Source: CAVQBL01 sp963710715 (GTDB lineage Bacteria > Pseudomonadota > Gammaproteobacteria > DSM-16500). From it: DNA of 64,000 nt. Below, one piece after another: positions 42,658 through 50,803 of the stretch (the stretch's first letter is position 1; every line of letters begins with the position of its first letter). The translations under genes were made by a program, and so were the position numbers. The stretch lies in contig CAVQBL010000018.1 in NCBI GenBank assembly GCA_963710715.1, positions 1 to 64,000 of the forward strand, in the 5' to 3' direction. The notes beneath the pieces are model-generated. The model did no database searches, had not been told where the DNA came from, and worked only from the letters and a program-made list of their open reading frames with translations.

Positions 42658-42920
42658 GAGTGAGAGCCGCCTATTTCTTCTTTTAATTGTTCTATTGTTA
42701 CTGTGCCTACACTTCGGGCTTCTTTCAGCGCATCAATGGCTTCTTTAAGATCATGTTTATCTTGTGATTCTTGCAATAACTGTAAATCTTCTAGTGGAAT
42801 AATGGCCGCAATTTCTTTGCCACGGCGAGTCAGGATAACACGTTCTTTGCTGTGAGCAACGTGATTGACTAGATCAGCAAAATTTTCTTTAGCGTCCGCA
42901 GTATTCATAATAGTGGTCAT
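42654..42920 (-). CDS. Phd/YefM-RelB-type antitoxin
   Basis: The 88-residue protein opens with the Phd/YefM fold (MNTADAKENFADLVNHVAHSKERVILTRRGKEIAAIIPLED) and has a helical, acidic C-terminal toxin-binding part. It precedes and overlaps the RelE-like toxin by four bases. Expected to autorepress. Confidence 0.88.
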   Translation of the reverse strand: MTTIMNTADAKENFADLVNHVAHSKERVILTRRGKEIAAIIPLEDLQLLQESQDKHDLKEAIDALKEARSVGTVTIEQLKEEIGGSHS

Positions 42921-42965
42921 GGAAAAAAGTCCTTAATTTATGGTTGCTTTATTTTTATGAAAAGA

Positions 42966-44000
42966 TTAAGCAAGAGATACTTCTTTTTCCATGCTTTGCG
43001 CGTATTTACCTTGTGAGGCAAGACTATTTAATTTTGCTCTTTCAGAAAATACTTTTTGTGCTGCGCTAATTTTTTTCGCATCTCCAACCCAGGTTTTCAT
43101 GCAATAGTCTTGCAATGCACGCGCATAAGAATAGCTTATATTCCAAGGATGATGTGCTGAAAGCATATTCATAGCGTTAAGATTAGCAGTTGCTTCTTCA
43201 GGGGTTTGTCCACCGGATAAGAAATTAATTGTAGGCACAGCAGCTGGAACAGTGCGACGCAGTACAGTGACTGTTGCTTTTGCGACTTGTTCAGTGGTTG
43301 CTTTGGTTGCGCATTTTTTACCGCTGATTATCATACTGGGTTTGAGAATGATATATTCAAGTTTAACTTTGTGTCGGTAAAGTGCATGGAAAACCGCATG
43401 TAAAACGCGCTCTGATACTTCTGCACAACGTTCAATAGTGTGATCACCATCAATTAATACTTCAGGTTCTACAATAGGAACGATTCCTTGTGCTTGGCAG
43501 AGTGCGGCATAACGTGCGAGTATTTCAGCGTTGGTTTTAATCGCTAAGATGCTAGGTGTTTTTTCTGAAATGGCATAAACAGCACGCCATTTGGCAAAAC
43601 AAGCACCTTTAGTTTTGTAATCAGCAAGTCTTTCTGCAAGACCATCTAGCCCTTGAGTGACTTGTTCCTCTGCTGTGTTAGCTAAATTCACTAAACCTTT
43701 ATCAACTTTAATTCCTGGTAAGATACCATTCTTTTTCAAGAGCTCTGGGAAAGGTGTGCCATCTTGCGCTTTTTGATTGAGGGTTTCTTCAAATAAGATG
43801 ACACCCGCAATATATTCTTTTAATCCTGGGGTGGTGATAAGCAATTCACGGTAAGCACGACGCGTCTCTTCAGTCGATTTAATTTTCAGTGCGTCAAATC
43901 GTTTAGTAATAGTAGGGATGCTTTCGTCTGCTGCTAAAATGCCTTTGCCGCGGACAGCAATTTTACTAATCGTGTTTTCCAATTCTTGCAAATTTGTCAT
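42966..44000 (-). CDS. fructose-bisphosphate aldolase, class I
   Basis: Cleaves fructose-1,6-bisphosphate in glycolysis and forms it in gluconeogenesis. The 344-residue protein is of the eukaryote-like class I type: GKGILAADESIPTITKRF at the N terminus, FAKWRAVYAI, IVPIVEPEVLIDGDH and the Schiff-base lysine in YIILKPSMI (near residue 230), with INFLSGGQT. AAGGAA lies well placed before ATG 44000. Bacteria often use class II instead. Confidence 0.92.
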   Translation of the reverse strand: MTNLQELENTISKIAVRGKGILAADESIPTITKRFDALKIKSTEETRRAYRELLITTPGLKEYIAGVILFEETLNQKAQDGTPFPELLKKNGILPGIKVDKGLVNLANTAEEQVTQGLDGLAERLADYKTKGACFAKWRAVYAISEKTPSILAIKTNAEILARYAALCQAQGIVPIVEPEVLIDGDHTIERCAEVSERVLHAVFHALYRHKVKLEYIILKPSMIISGKKCATKATTEQVAKATVTVLRRTVPAAVPTINFLSGGQTPEEATANLNAMNMLSAHHPWNISYSYARALQDYCMKTWVGDAKKISAAQKVFSERAKLNSLASQGKYAQSMEKEVSLA

Positions 44001-44081
44001 AAGTGCTATGTTCCTTGGAGGTTAATAAGTGCGGGCAGGGTAGCAAGATTAGGGTCTGTTTACAATTCGTTAATGGGGGCA

Positions 44082-44314
44082 GGCGTTAAGTTGGGGTTAA
44101 TTTTTTTAGATTAACACGCTGATTTGTCTTTGCTTCTTTTCAACCAGCGGCTTCTCTAGTAATTGCACTTACGGGATATCAAAATCGTGCTGGTAATTAA
44201 ATTATCAGGGTTATCTGGGCCGCTTTTGCAAACAGATTATCAACAAGCGAGATAGTAAGAAAAACCTGCGATGAGCGTGTTAATCTAAAAATAATTAACC
44301 CACAACTTAATCGC
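44082..44314. repeat. inverted repeat with ~45-bp arms in a 377-bp gap
   Basis: Left arm 44082-44126 (GTTAAGTTGGGGTTAAT, TTTTTTAGATTAACACGCTG) is repeated inverted at 44269-44314 (CAGCG-like GAGCGTGTTAATCTAAAAA, AATTAACCCACAACTTAA). About 140 bases lie between the arms with no coding frame recognised. It fits a MITE or remnant of a small transposon. The rest of the 44001-44377 gap holds nothing I can identify. Confidence 0.75.
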
Positions 44315-44377
44315 CTTAGAGAGTTGTGGCATCTACCTTGAACTCTGCGTCCCCTCCAGTGCTTTTCTAAACTTCCC

Positions 44378-45893
44378 TCAGTATGCTTTTGCAAAAATGA
44401 CCCGCTGACGGCTTGCAGCACCCGTGAAAATACATTTTCCAGGTTCTGGGTGGTGGAACGAGGGGAATGCAGCGAATAGTGACATTTAAATCACTTTTAA
44501 TTTTGGCTTCAATTTCAGGGTCCCCATTCCAATGAGCCAAAGCAAAACCGCCTTCGCCCTGGGTGAAGAATTCATAAAAATCTGCTTTGTTATTGATTTC
44601 AACGGTATTGCGTTGTAAAAATCCACGCGCGCGTTGTAATAAAGTGTCTTGTAGTTCATCAAGTTGTGTGACCACGGTAGTTAAAAATTGTTGCCGATCT
44701 TGTGGAGCGCGTTCTTTGTATTCTTTATCACGACGACCAACAAAAACAGATTGTGCTTGGCATTCTTTGCTGCCGACTTCAATGCGTATAGGCACGCCTT
44801 TTTTTACCCAGCTCCAGGCTTTTTCGCCGCCTGTGATTTCGCGACGATCAATTTCAACGACAAGATGTTTTTGATGGTATTGAATTTTACGTAGTTCATC
44901 AGCTAGCTGTTCGCAATAAGCATTGATTTCTGCACGCTGTTCTTCTTTATGAATGATGGGCATAATCACAACGTGAGTAGGTGCTAATTTGGGAGGTAGT
45001 ATTAAGCCATTATCATCGCTATGTGTCATGATGAGTCCGCCCATCAAGCGTGTTGACGTTCCCCACGATGTTGTATGAGACAAATTCTTCTTTGCCTTGA
45101 GCGCTTAAAAATTTGATATTACATGCGCGTGCAAAATTTTGGCCGAGAAAATGTGATGTGCCGGCTTGCAAGGCTTTTTTGTCTTGCATCATCGCTTCAA
45201 TCGTATAGGTGTTTACTGCGCCTGGAAAACGTTCACTCGCAGTTTTTTCACCTTTAATAACTGGCATGGCCATATATTCTTCAGCAAATTGCGCATAAAG
45301 ATCGAGCATTTTCAGTGTTTCTTGTTGCGCCTCTTCGGCGGTGGCATGCGCAGTATGACCTTCTTGCCATAAAAATTCTGTGGTACGCAAAAACATGCGG
45401 GTGCGCATTTCCCAGCGCATGATGTTGGCCCATTGATTCAATGAGCAAAGGTAGATCACGATAAGATTGAATCCAGCGTGAAAAAGCTTCTCCAATGATT
45501 GTTTCGGAGGTGGGGCGAATAATATAAGGTTCTTCTAATGGGCTGGCAGGAATTAGTTTTCCTTCTTCATTTTTAACTAAGCGTGTGTGTGTAACAACAG
45601 CGCATTCTTTGGCAAAGCCTTCAATATGTTCTGCTTCTTTTTCTAAAAAACTAATGGGAATCAATAAAGGAAAATATACATTTTTATGGCCGGTTGCTTT
45701 GATTTTCTCATCCATGACGCGTTGCATATTTTCCCATAATGGCATATCCCCAAGGTTTAATTGTCATGCAGCCGCGCACGGGTGAAATTTCTGCTAGATC
45801 AGCTGCTTTAATGACTTGCTGATACCATTCTGGATAATCTTCTGCGCGTGTAGGAGTGATGGCAGTTTTGCTGTTAGATTTTATGGAGTTCAT
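44378..45893 (-). pseudogene. proS: prolyl-tRNA synthetase (archaeal/eukaryotic type), four frameshifts
   Basis: Joining four frame changes reconstructs a 503-residue ProRS: PTRAEDYPEWYQQVI, MTIKPWGYAIW, LEEPYIIRPTSET, NQWANIMRWEMRTRMFLRTTEF, TSWGTSTRLMGGLIMTH and a tyrosine terminus FAKAY. Shifts fall near 45738, 45439, 45078 and 44449, and each is explained by one extra base. The encoded residues are otherwise well conserved with no substitution stops. The start overlaps the bcp stop (ATGA). As sequenced it is not functional; bacterial-type ProRS elsewhere could cover the function. Consensus error is possible. Confidence 0.88.
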
Positions 45894-46340
45894 CGAGTAC
45901 CTGTTTGAGTATGTCCGTTAACTTTAACTTTACGCCAAATACCTTTAATAATGCCATTTCCATCAAGTAAAAAAGTGGAACGCGTTAATTCCTAAAAAAG
46001 TATTACCAAATAAACTTTTCTTATCAATGACGCCATAGGCTTCACAAACGTCGCCTGTTTCGTCAGCAAGTAAAGTAAAGGGTAGCTTGTATTTTTTTTA
46101 AATTTTTGATGGCAGCTCGGGTTGTCTTTAGAAATCCCTATAATTTCCGTATTTTTTGCAGAAAAATGAGTAAGCATGTCGCGAAAATCACATGCTTCGC
46201 GTGTGCAGCCGGGAGTATTGTCTTTAGGATAAAAATAAATAACCACTTTTTTCCCGCGTAAATCTTTTAAGAGTTATCGTTTTATCTTGATCTGATTGTA
46301 ACGTAAAATCCGGTGCTTTATCGCCGATATTGAGTGCCAT
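45890..46340 (-). pseudogene. bcp: thioredoxin-dependent peroxiredoxin (Bcp/PrxQ), three frameshifts
   Basis: From ATG 46340 the sequence encodes LNIGDKAPDFTLQSDQDK, then after a shift VVIYFYPKDNTPGCTREACD with the peroxidatic Cys, then FTLLADETGDVCEAYGV and an end at 45890. Shifts: an extra A near 46265, one A missing in the run of eight T (plus strand) at 46092-46099, and an extra base near 45983. Corrected length is 149 residues (E. coli Bcp 156). It forms an operon with the equally damaged proS. Confidence 0.87.
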
Positions 46341-46401
46341 ATGTATTGTATATCCTCGATATTTAATCTTAGGCTATTTTGTCATACTGAAAAATGATAT
46401 G

Positions 46402-46423
46402 CTATAGAATATTTATTCTATAG
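46402..46423. promoter_or_regulatory. perfect palindrome touching the ribosome-binding site
   Basis: CTATAGAATA and TATTCTATAG are perfect inverted 10-mers around TT. The right arm runs directly into the AGGAGG of the next gene (46422-46427). It could be an operator, or an mRNA hairpin that partly hides the ribosome-binding site. Confidence 0.5.
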
Positions 46424-46431
46424 GAGGTTAT

Positions 46432-46962
46432 ATGGCAAAAGCGAAGAAAAAGGTTCTGAAGAAGGCATCGATGAAAAAAACGGCCGTCAAACGTACAGTT
46501 AAAAAAGCGAAAGTATTGCCAATACCTAAAGGGTATCACAGCATTACACCTTATTTGATTGTACATCAAGGCGCACAAGCTATCGATTTTTATAAAAAAG
46601 TTTTTGGCGCCAAAGAAATGATGCGCATGGCACAATCCGATGGCAAGATTAGTCATGCGGAATTACAAATTGGTAATGCGAGAATCATGTTAGCAGATCC
46701 ATTTCCAGAAATGGGTGCACGTAGCCCACGGGATTTTGGTGGTTCACCAGTTGGGATTCATTTATATATTAAAGATGTGGATGCAGTGGTTGCGCGTGCT
46801 GTTGCAGCGGGTGCAAAGTTAACTGAGGTTGTTGAAAATAAGTTTTATGGTGACCGTGCTGGGGCAGTGGAAGATCCCTATGGTCATAAATGGCATGTTT
46901 CAACCCGCATTGAAAATTTAACCAATGCGCAAATTAAAAAGCGCGCGGCGGCGGCTGGCTGA
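46432..46962 (+). CDS. VOC (glyoxalase/PhnB-like) protein with a lysine-rich head
   Basis: The 176-residue protein has a very basic N-terminal extension (about 28 residues of Lys/Ala, similar to histone-like tails) followed by a PhnB/glyoxalase fold: HSITPYLIVHQGAQAIDFYKKVFGAKE, HAELQIGNARIMLADPFPEMG, GGSPVGIHLYIKDVDAVV and AVEDPYGHKW. Function of this family is unsettled. AGGAGG precedes ATG 46432 by four to five bases, so translation should be strong. Confidence 0.85.
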   Translation: MAKAKKKVLKKASMKKTAVKRTVKKAKVLPIPKGYHSITPYLIVHQGAQAIDFYKKVFGAKEMMRMAQSDGKISHAELQIGNARIMLADPFPEMGARSPRDFGGSPVGIHLYIKDVDAVVARAVAAGAKLTEVVENKFYGDRAGAVEDPYGHKWHVSTRIENLTNAQIKKRAAAAG

Positions 46963-46969
46963 TAAAGGT

Positions 46970-47244
46970 AATGGGGTCAAGCCATATCATTCCCCACATC
47001 TCCTGATGCCACACGTACGAGCGCTGAAGTTAGATCGAAGCCCGTCATTGCGAGCCCGCGCGCGCTTTTTTGCGCGGGCGTGGCAATCCAGGGAGCACAA
47101 AAACGTTCCCCTGGATTGCTTCGCATGAAAAGCACATGCTCGCAATGACGGGCTTCGATCTAACTTCAGCGCCCACCGCACGTGTGGCATAGTCAGGAGA
47201 AATTTTGAGATGTGGGTAATGATATGGGTCAAGCCTGACCCCTT
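46970..47244. repeat. composite inverted repeat containing repeat copy E
   Basis: The outer arms, about 70 bases each (GGGGTCAAGCCATATCATT, CCACATCTC, GCCACACGT, GCGCTGAAGTTAGATCGAAG), are inverted around an inner CGTCATTGCGAG repeat at 47043-47150. The innermost part pairs GCCCGCGCGC with GCGCGGGC and CAATCCAGG with CCTGGATTG. One palindromic repeat therefore sits at the centre of another, giving a 275-base palindrome that fills the gap between the VOC gene and pirin. Confidence 0.85.
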
Positions 47245-48150
47245 TTATTTCACGAACGTCCCATCCTGATAATCTTGAAAAGCTTTTCGCAATTCTTCGT
47301 GAGTATTCATAACGATAGGGCCATACCAGGCGATAGGCTCGTTTAAGGGTTTCCCAGAAATTAATAAAAACCGCACTGAATGTTTATCAGTGTCGATAAC
47401 AACATTCGTTCCTGCGCCAAACAGCACAAGTGTTCCATCGCCACAAGGACAGGGTGGGCGCATATCAAAATAATTGACACCTGCCGCGTCGTGCTCAAAC
47501 GGGATGTGTGATTTATCGAAGAAAGCTTCACCATCGATGACATAAGCAAAAACATTATGGCTAGGGTTGATCGCATGGGCAAATGATTTACCTGCAGGAA
47601 CTTCCACATCAAGGTATTCAGGTTTAATTTCGATTCCTTCTACAGGACCTTTTGTCCCATTCACCTCTCCACAAATGATACGAATTTTTGTTCCATTCGG
47701 TGTAGTTACAATAGGAATTTCTTTACTCTTTATTCCGCGATAGCGTGGATCCATCATTTTTGAATGCGCGGGAAGATTTGCCCAAAGTTGAAAACCTAAC
47801 ATTTCACCTTTGCGATTTCCTTTAGGCATTTCTTGATGAATGATGCCGCTGCCCGCTGTCATCCACTGAACATCTCCCGAGAGAATGTCACCTCGATTCC
47901 CCATGCTATCACCGTGTTCAACATCTCCATCGAGTACATAGGTTATTGTTTCGATGCCGCGATGCGGATGCCAGGGAAAGCCCGCTTTGTAATCGGCTGG
48001 ATTTTCTGAGCGAAAGTCATCAAGTAATAAAAAGGGATCAAGCAAAGGTAATTCATGAAAACCAAATGCGCGTCTAAGATGTACGCCTGCACCTTCAATA
48101 GTCGGTTCACTTTTCCAGATTTTTTTTACTGCACGCTGCATTCCTTGCAT
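47245..48150 (-). CDS. pirin family protein
   Basis: The 301-residue bicupin has the pirin metal-binding motif in FPWHPHRGIETITYVLDG and the second His/Glu site in VQWMTAGSGIIHQEMP. Some bacterial pirins act as quercetin 2,3-dioxygenases or redox-sensing regulators; the role here is unknown. GGAG precedes ATG 48150. The stop lies beside the composite palindrome. Confidence 0.9.
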   Translation of the reverse strand: MQGMQRAVKKIWKSEPTIEGAGVHLRRAFGFHELPLLDPFLLLDDFRSENPADYKAGFPWHPHRGIETITYVLDGDVEHGDSMGNRGDILSGDVQWMTAGSGIIHQEMPKGNRKGEMLGFQLWANLPAHSKMMDPRYRGIKSKEIPIVTTPNGTKIRIICGEVNGTKGPVEGIEIKPEYLDVEVPAGKSFAHAINPSHNVFAYVIDGEAFFDKSHIPFEHDAAGVNYFDMRPPCPCGDGTLVLFGAGTNVVIDTDKHSVRFLLISGKPLNEPIAWYGPIVMNTHEELRKAFQDYQDGTFVK

Positions 48151-48183
48151 GGGGAGCTCCTATATATAAAAAAAGTCAATTTT

Positions 48184-48216
48184 CCCTCTCCCCAACGTTT
48201 TTTGGTGGGGAGAGGG
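48184..48216. repeat. 11-bp stem hairpin upstream of pirin
   Basis: CCCTCTCCCCA pairs with TGGGGAGAGGG around an 11-base loop that contains TTTTTT. It lies between the OsmB-like gene and pirin. It could act as terminator for the former or be a common GC-rich interspersed hairpin. Confidence 0.5.
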
Positions 48217-48293
48217 TGGATCGTTACTGCGCTTTCCAGCAGTGACGAGACGGGTGAGGGTCTTGATGTGGCTAGTACTAAAAACTGTGCCAC

Positions 48294-48506
48294 CTATTGC
48301 GCTATTTGTCTACCCACAAATCCACCGCCAACAGCGCCTACAATAGTACCTGCCGCACTTCCGCCAGTGATTGCATTACCTGCAACACCACCGACCACAC
48401 CGCCTGTTACCATACCGACATTTTTTCTTTGTGCAGTGTCACATCCACTGACGAGTAAACTGCTTGCTATTATTGCCATGGCTATTGCTGATAAAATCTT
48501 CTTCAT
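48294..48506 (-). CDS. OsmB/SlyB-like glycine-zipper lipoprotein
   Basis: I take ATG 48506 (70 residues), with GGGAGGG upstream, over an earlier frame start. It has a lipoprotein signal (LSAIAMAIIASSLLVSGC) and a glycine-zipper segment (VGMVTGGVVGGVAGNAITGG and GTIVGAVGGGFVGRQI). Such small outer-membrane or inner-membrane lipoproteins respond to osmotic or envelope stress. Confidence 0.85.
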   Translation of the reverse strand: MKKILSAIAMAIIASSLLVSGCDTAQRKNVGMVTGGVVGGVAGNAITGGSAAGTIVGAVGGGFVGRQIAQ

Positions 48507-48594
48507 AAATAACCCTCCCTGACTGAAAGTGGCCATCTTCTTATTAAGTTTAGCAGATTTGATCAGGTTCTTTTTTTTAAATAGAATCAATATA

Positions 48595-48742
48595 TTAGAG
48601 TTCTTTCCAAATCTAGTATTTTGTTGTTAATCGAGGCGCACCGAGTAATGCAGCGGAGTGTATATTGTTGATACATGAGCAGCGTAACGCAGGTGCAACG
48701 AAGAGTAACAACAAAAGACGCGGGTTTGGAAAGAACTCTATT
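48595..48742. repeat. MITE-like element with perfect 15-bp ends
   Basis: AGAGTTCTTTCCAAA (48598-48612) and TTTGGAAAGAACTCT (48725-48739) are perfect inverted ends, and the arms extend inward through TTTTGTTGTTA / TAACAACAAAA. The inner part includes GCGTAACGCAGGTGCAACG. Its right half reappears at the pdxA start (3676-3731). The right end covers the rlmJ stop codon (48738-48740). Confidence 0.85.
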
Positions 48743-49583
48743 GAATAATCTGATACCCTCCTTGATTATTTATACTCAACACTTTCCATAGCCAAGGTAA
48801 TATTTGTTTCATTTGCTGCTCAAGTTTCCAAGGGGGATTGATAATTACTATGCCGCAGCCATTGAAATGGGTGGGAATATTTTCAGGATAAATACTCAGC
48901 TCTGTTATCAATATGGGCCTGCGAATATTTTCTTTTAATGCTAGCTGAAAACGTTCGATAGGCGCGCGATCTTTTATTGGATACCAGATGGCATAAACAC
49001 CGGTTTCGAATTGTTTAAGAGCAAGCTGCAATCCTGCCATCACATCTAAAAATTCATGAGGTCTTTCGTAAGATGGATCAATGAGAATTAATCCTCTGCG
49101 TTCTTTAGGAGGTAAAAATGCTTTTAATCCTTTGTAGCCATCTAAGAGTTGAACATTTACTTGTTGATCATCCAAAAAAGCGTTTTTCAGTAATTGGTAT
49201 TCTTGCGGATGCAATTCAGTCAATACCATTCGATCTTGGTGGCGTAAAAAATGACGCATAATATACGGTGATCCAGGATAGTAACGTAAAGATGCAATGA
49301 TAGATTTTGATAACTGATTATTAATTTTTTGTACGCAGTGAAGATATTGTTTAATTAAAGGCGGAGGGTTTTTTGCGCGAAAAATTTTTTCGATACCAAG
49401 GCCAAATTCTTTACTTTTTTGCGCGGGTTCAGAAAGTAAATCATAATATCCTGTGCCCGCATGTGTATCAAGATAACAAAACGCATTTTCTTTTTGTGTC
49501 AGTGCTTGGACAAGTGCAACTAAAATAATGTGCTTAAACACATCCGCAAAATTTCCAGCATGATATGCATGGCGGTAGTTCAT
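48738..49583 (-). CDS. rlmJ: 23S rRNA (adenine-2030-N6)-methyltransferase
   Basis: RlmJ methylates A2030 of 23S rRNA. I take ATG 49583 (281 residues; E. coli 280), giving MNYRHAYHAGNFADVFKH at the N terminus. SAM/catalytic motifs YLDTHAGTGYYDL and LILIDPSYER (DPPY-like) are visible. It follows the MFS gene by 11 bases. Its last codons lie within the terminal repeat of a MITE-like element. Confidence 0.93.
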   Translation of the reverse strand: MNYRHAYHAGNFADVFKHIILVALVQALTQKENAFCYLDTHAGTGYYDLLSEPAQKSKEFGLGIEKIFRAKNPPPLIKQYLHCVQKINNQLSKSIIASLRYYPGSPYIMRHFLRHQDRMVLTELHPQEYQLLKNAFLDDQQVNVQLLDGYKGLKAFLPPKERRGLILIDPSYERPHEFLDVMAGLQLALKQFETGVYAIWYPIKDRAPIERFQLALKENIRRPILITELSIYPENIPTHFNGCGIVIINPPWKLEQQMKQILPWLWKVLSINNQGGYQIIQ

Positions 49584-49594
49584 GTGAATAAACC

Positions 49595-50803
49595 TCAATA
49601 GAAATCTTTATAAAAAGAACGGGAATTAAAATATGTTGTTGCAATGATCAATACTATTATTCCTAAGATACCATAGATGAAACCTATCACCATAAAGCTA
49701 AACGTAAAATTAGTTGCTGCTTGCACAACGGCTCCAATGCCGACACCCATTAAATTGCCTAATTTGTTTGCGCTATTTCCGAATCCAATAATGCTTCCTT
49801 TGTAATGTTCGCTGGATTCCCTTATCAGAAGAGTAAATGGAATTAAAAATATTGCGCCTAAACAAATGCCCCAAAGTAAAGCAGCGCATAATGCAACATA
49901 AATACTCGAAGTGAATGCAAAAATATATTGAGCAAAGCCTGCGCCTAATAAAACACAAGCCAAAACGCTAAGTATCCAAGATGGCTTTTCTATTTTTTTG
50001 TCGATAAAAGCCCCCCAGCGTGGCGCAGATAAAAACAAGGTTAAAGCAATTGTTGAAAATAATAAGCCTACCGTTAAGGTGCCGCCGCCTAAACGCTGTG
50101 TTGCATACAGAGCAAAAAAAGATGAATTCATCCATCTGGCTGCCATCGCAACGCAAATTACAAAAAGTAAAAAAATAATAGTTTGTTTTACATGGGAAAA
50201 TTTCTCAATTTTTTCATGCATCATTTCTTTTATGGGTGATTCTTGTAAATAGATCGCTAGAATAATCACTACGATGAAGCATATTGCTCCGGATACAAAG
50301 AAGAGAGTTGCAAAATTAAAATAATGAGCAAGCACACCACCTATTAAGGGACCCACAATAGTCCCTAGCGCGCTGGCTGCTTGTATACGGCCAATAACGT
50401 GACTGTGAGAATCAGAGTGTGACATGGTAATGGACCAGGCTTGTGAAGCCACAGTAAATCCAGTAAAAATGCCTTGAACCACGCGGATAGCGAGTATTAA
50501 TGGAGGATGTGTAACAAAACCAATGATTATTTGTGTGATTGCTACTGCAATACTTGCGCGCAACAGCATTTTTTTGTGACCAATTTCTCCTCCCAATCGA
50601 CCCCAGTAGGGAGAAGTGATAATGGTAGCTAGCAAAGGTAGAACATAAATTGCAGCGCTCCAGTATTGCACTTGATGAGGAGTTAATGAGTTATCGTAGT
50701 AATGAAAAATCAATGGCCAATAAGGATTACATATATCCAAGGCCATAATGGTAGTGAATTGTGTTATTAGCACTAAATTAAGTTGCCAATTTCTAGGCAT
50801 CAT
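49595..50803 (-). CDS. major facilitator superfamily transporter
   Basis: The 402-residue protein has twelve predicted membrane helices and the MFS motif A region SPYWGRLGGEIGHKKMLLRA between helices 2 and 3, and APRWGAFIDKK in the second half. The first helix is preceded by MMPRNWQLN. Drug or siderophore export is possible, but substrate cannot be told. The start directly follows the stop of the Abi gene (TAA-ATG). Confidence 0.87.
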   Translation of the reverse strand: MMPRNWQLNLVLITQFTTIMALDICNPYWPLIFHYYDNSLTPHQVQYWSAAIYVLPLLATIITSPYWGRLGGEIGHKKMLLRASIAVAITQIIIGFVTHPPLILAIRVVQGIFTGFTVASQAWSITMSHSDSHSHVIGRIQAASALGTIVGPLIGGVLAHYFNFATLFFVSGAICFIVVIILAIYLQESPIKEMMHEKIEKFSHVKQTIIFLLFVICVAMAARWMNSSFFALYATQRLGGGTLTVGLLFSTIALTLFLSAPRWGAFIDKKIEKPSWILSVLACVLLGAGFAQYIFAFTSSIYVALCAALLWGICLGAIFLIPFTLLIRESSEHYKGSIIGFGNSANKLGNLMGVGIGAVVQAATNFTFSFMVIGFIYGILGIIVLIIATTYFNSRSFYKDFY

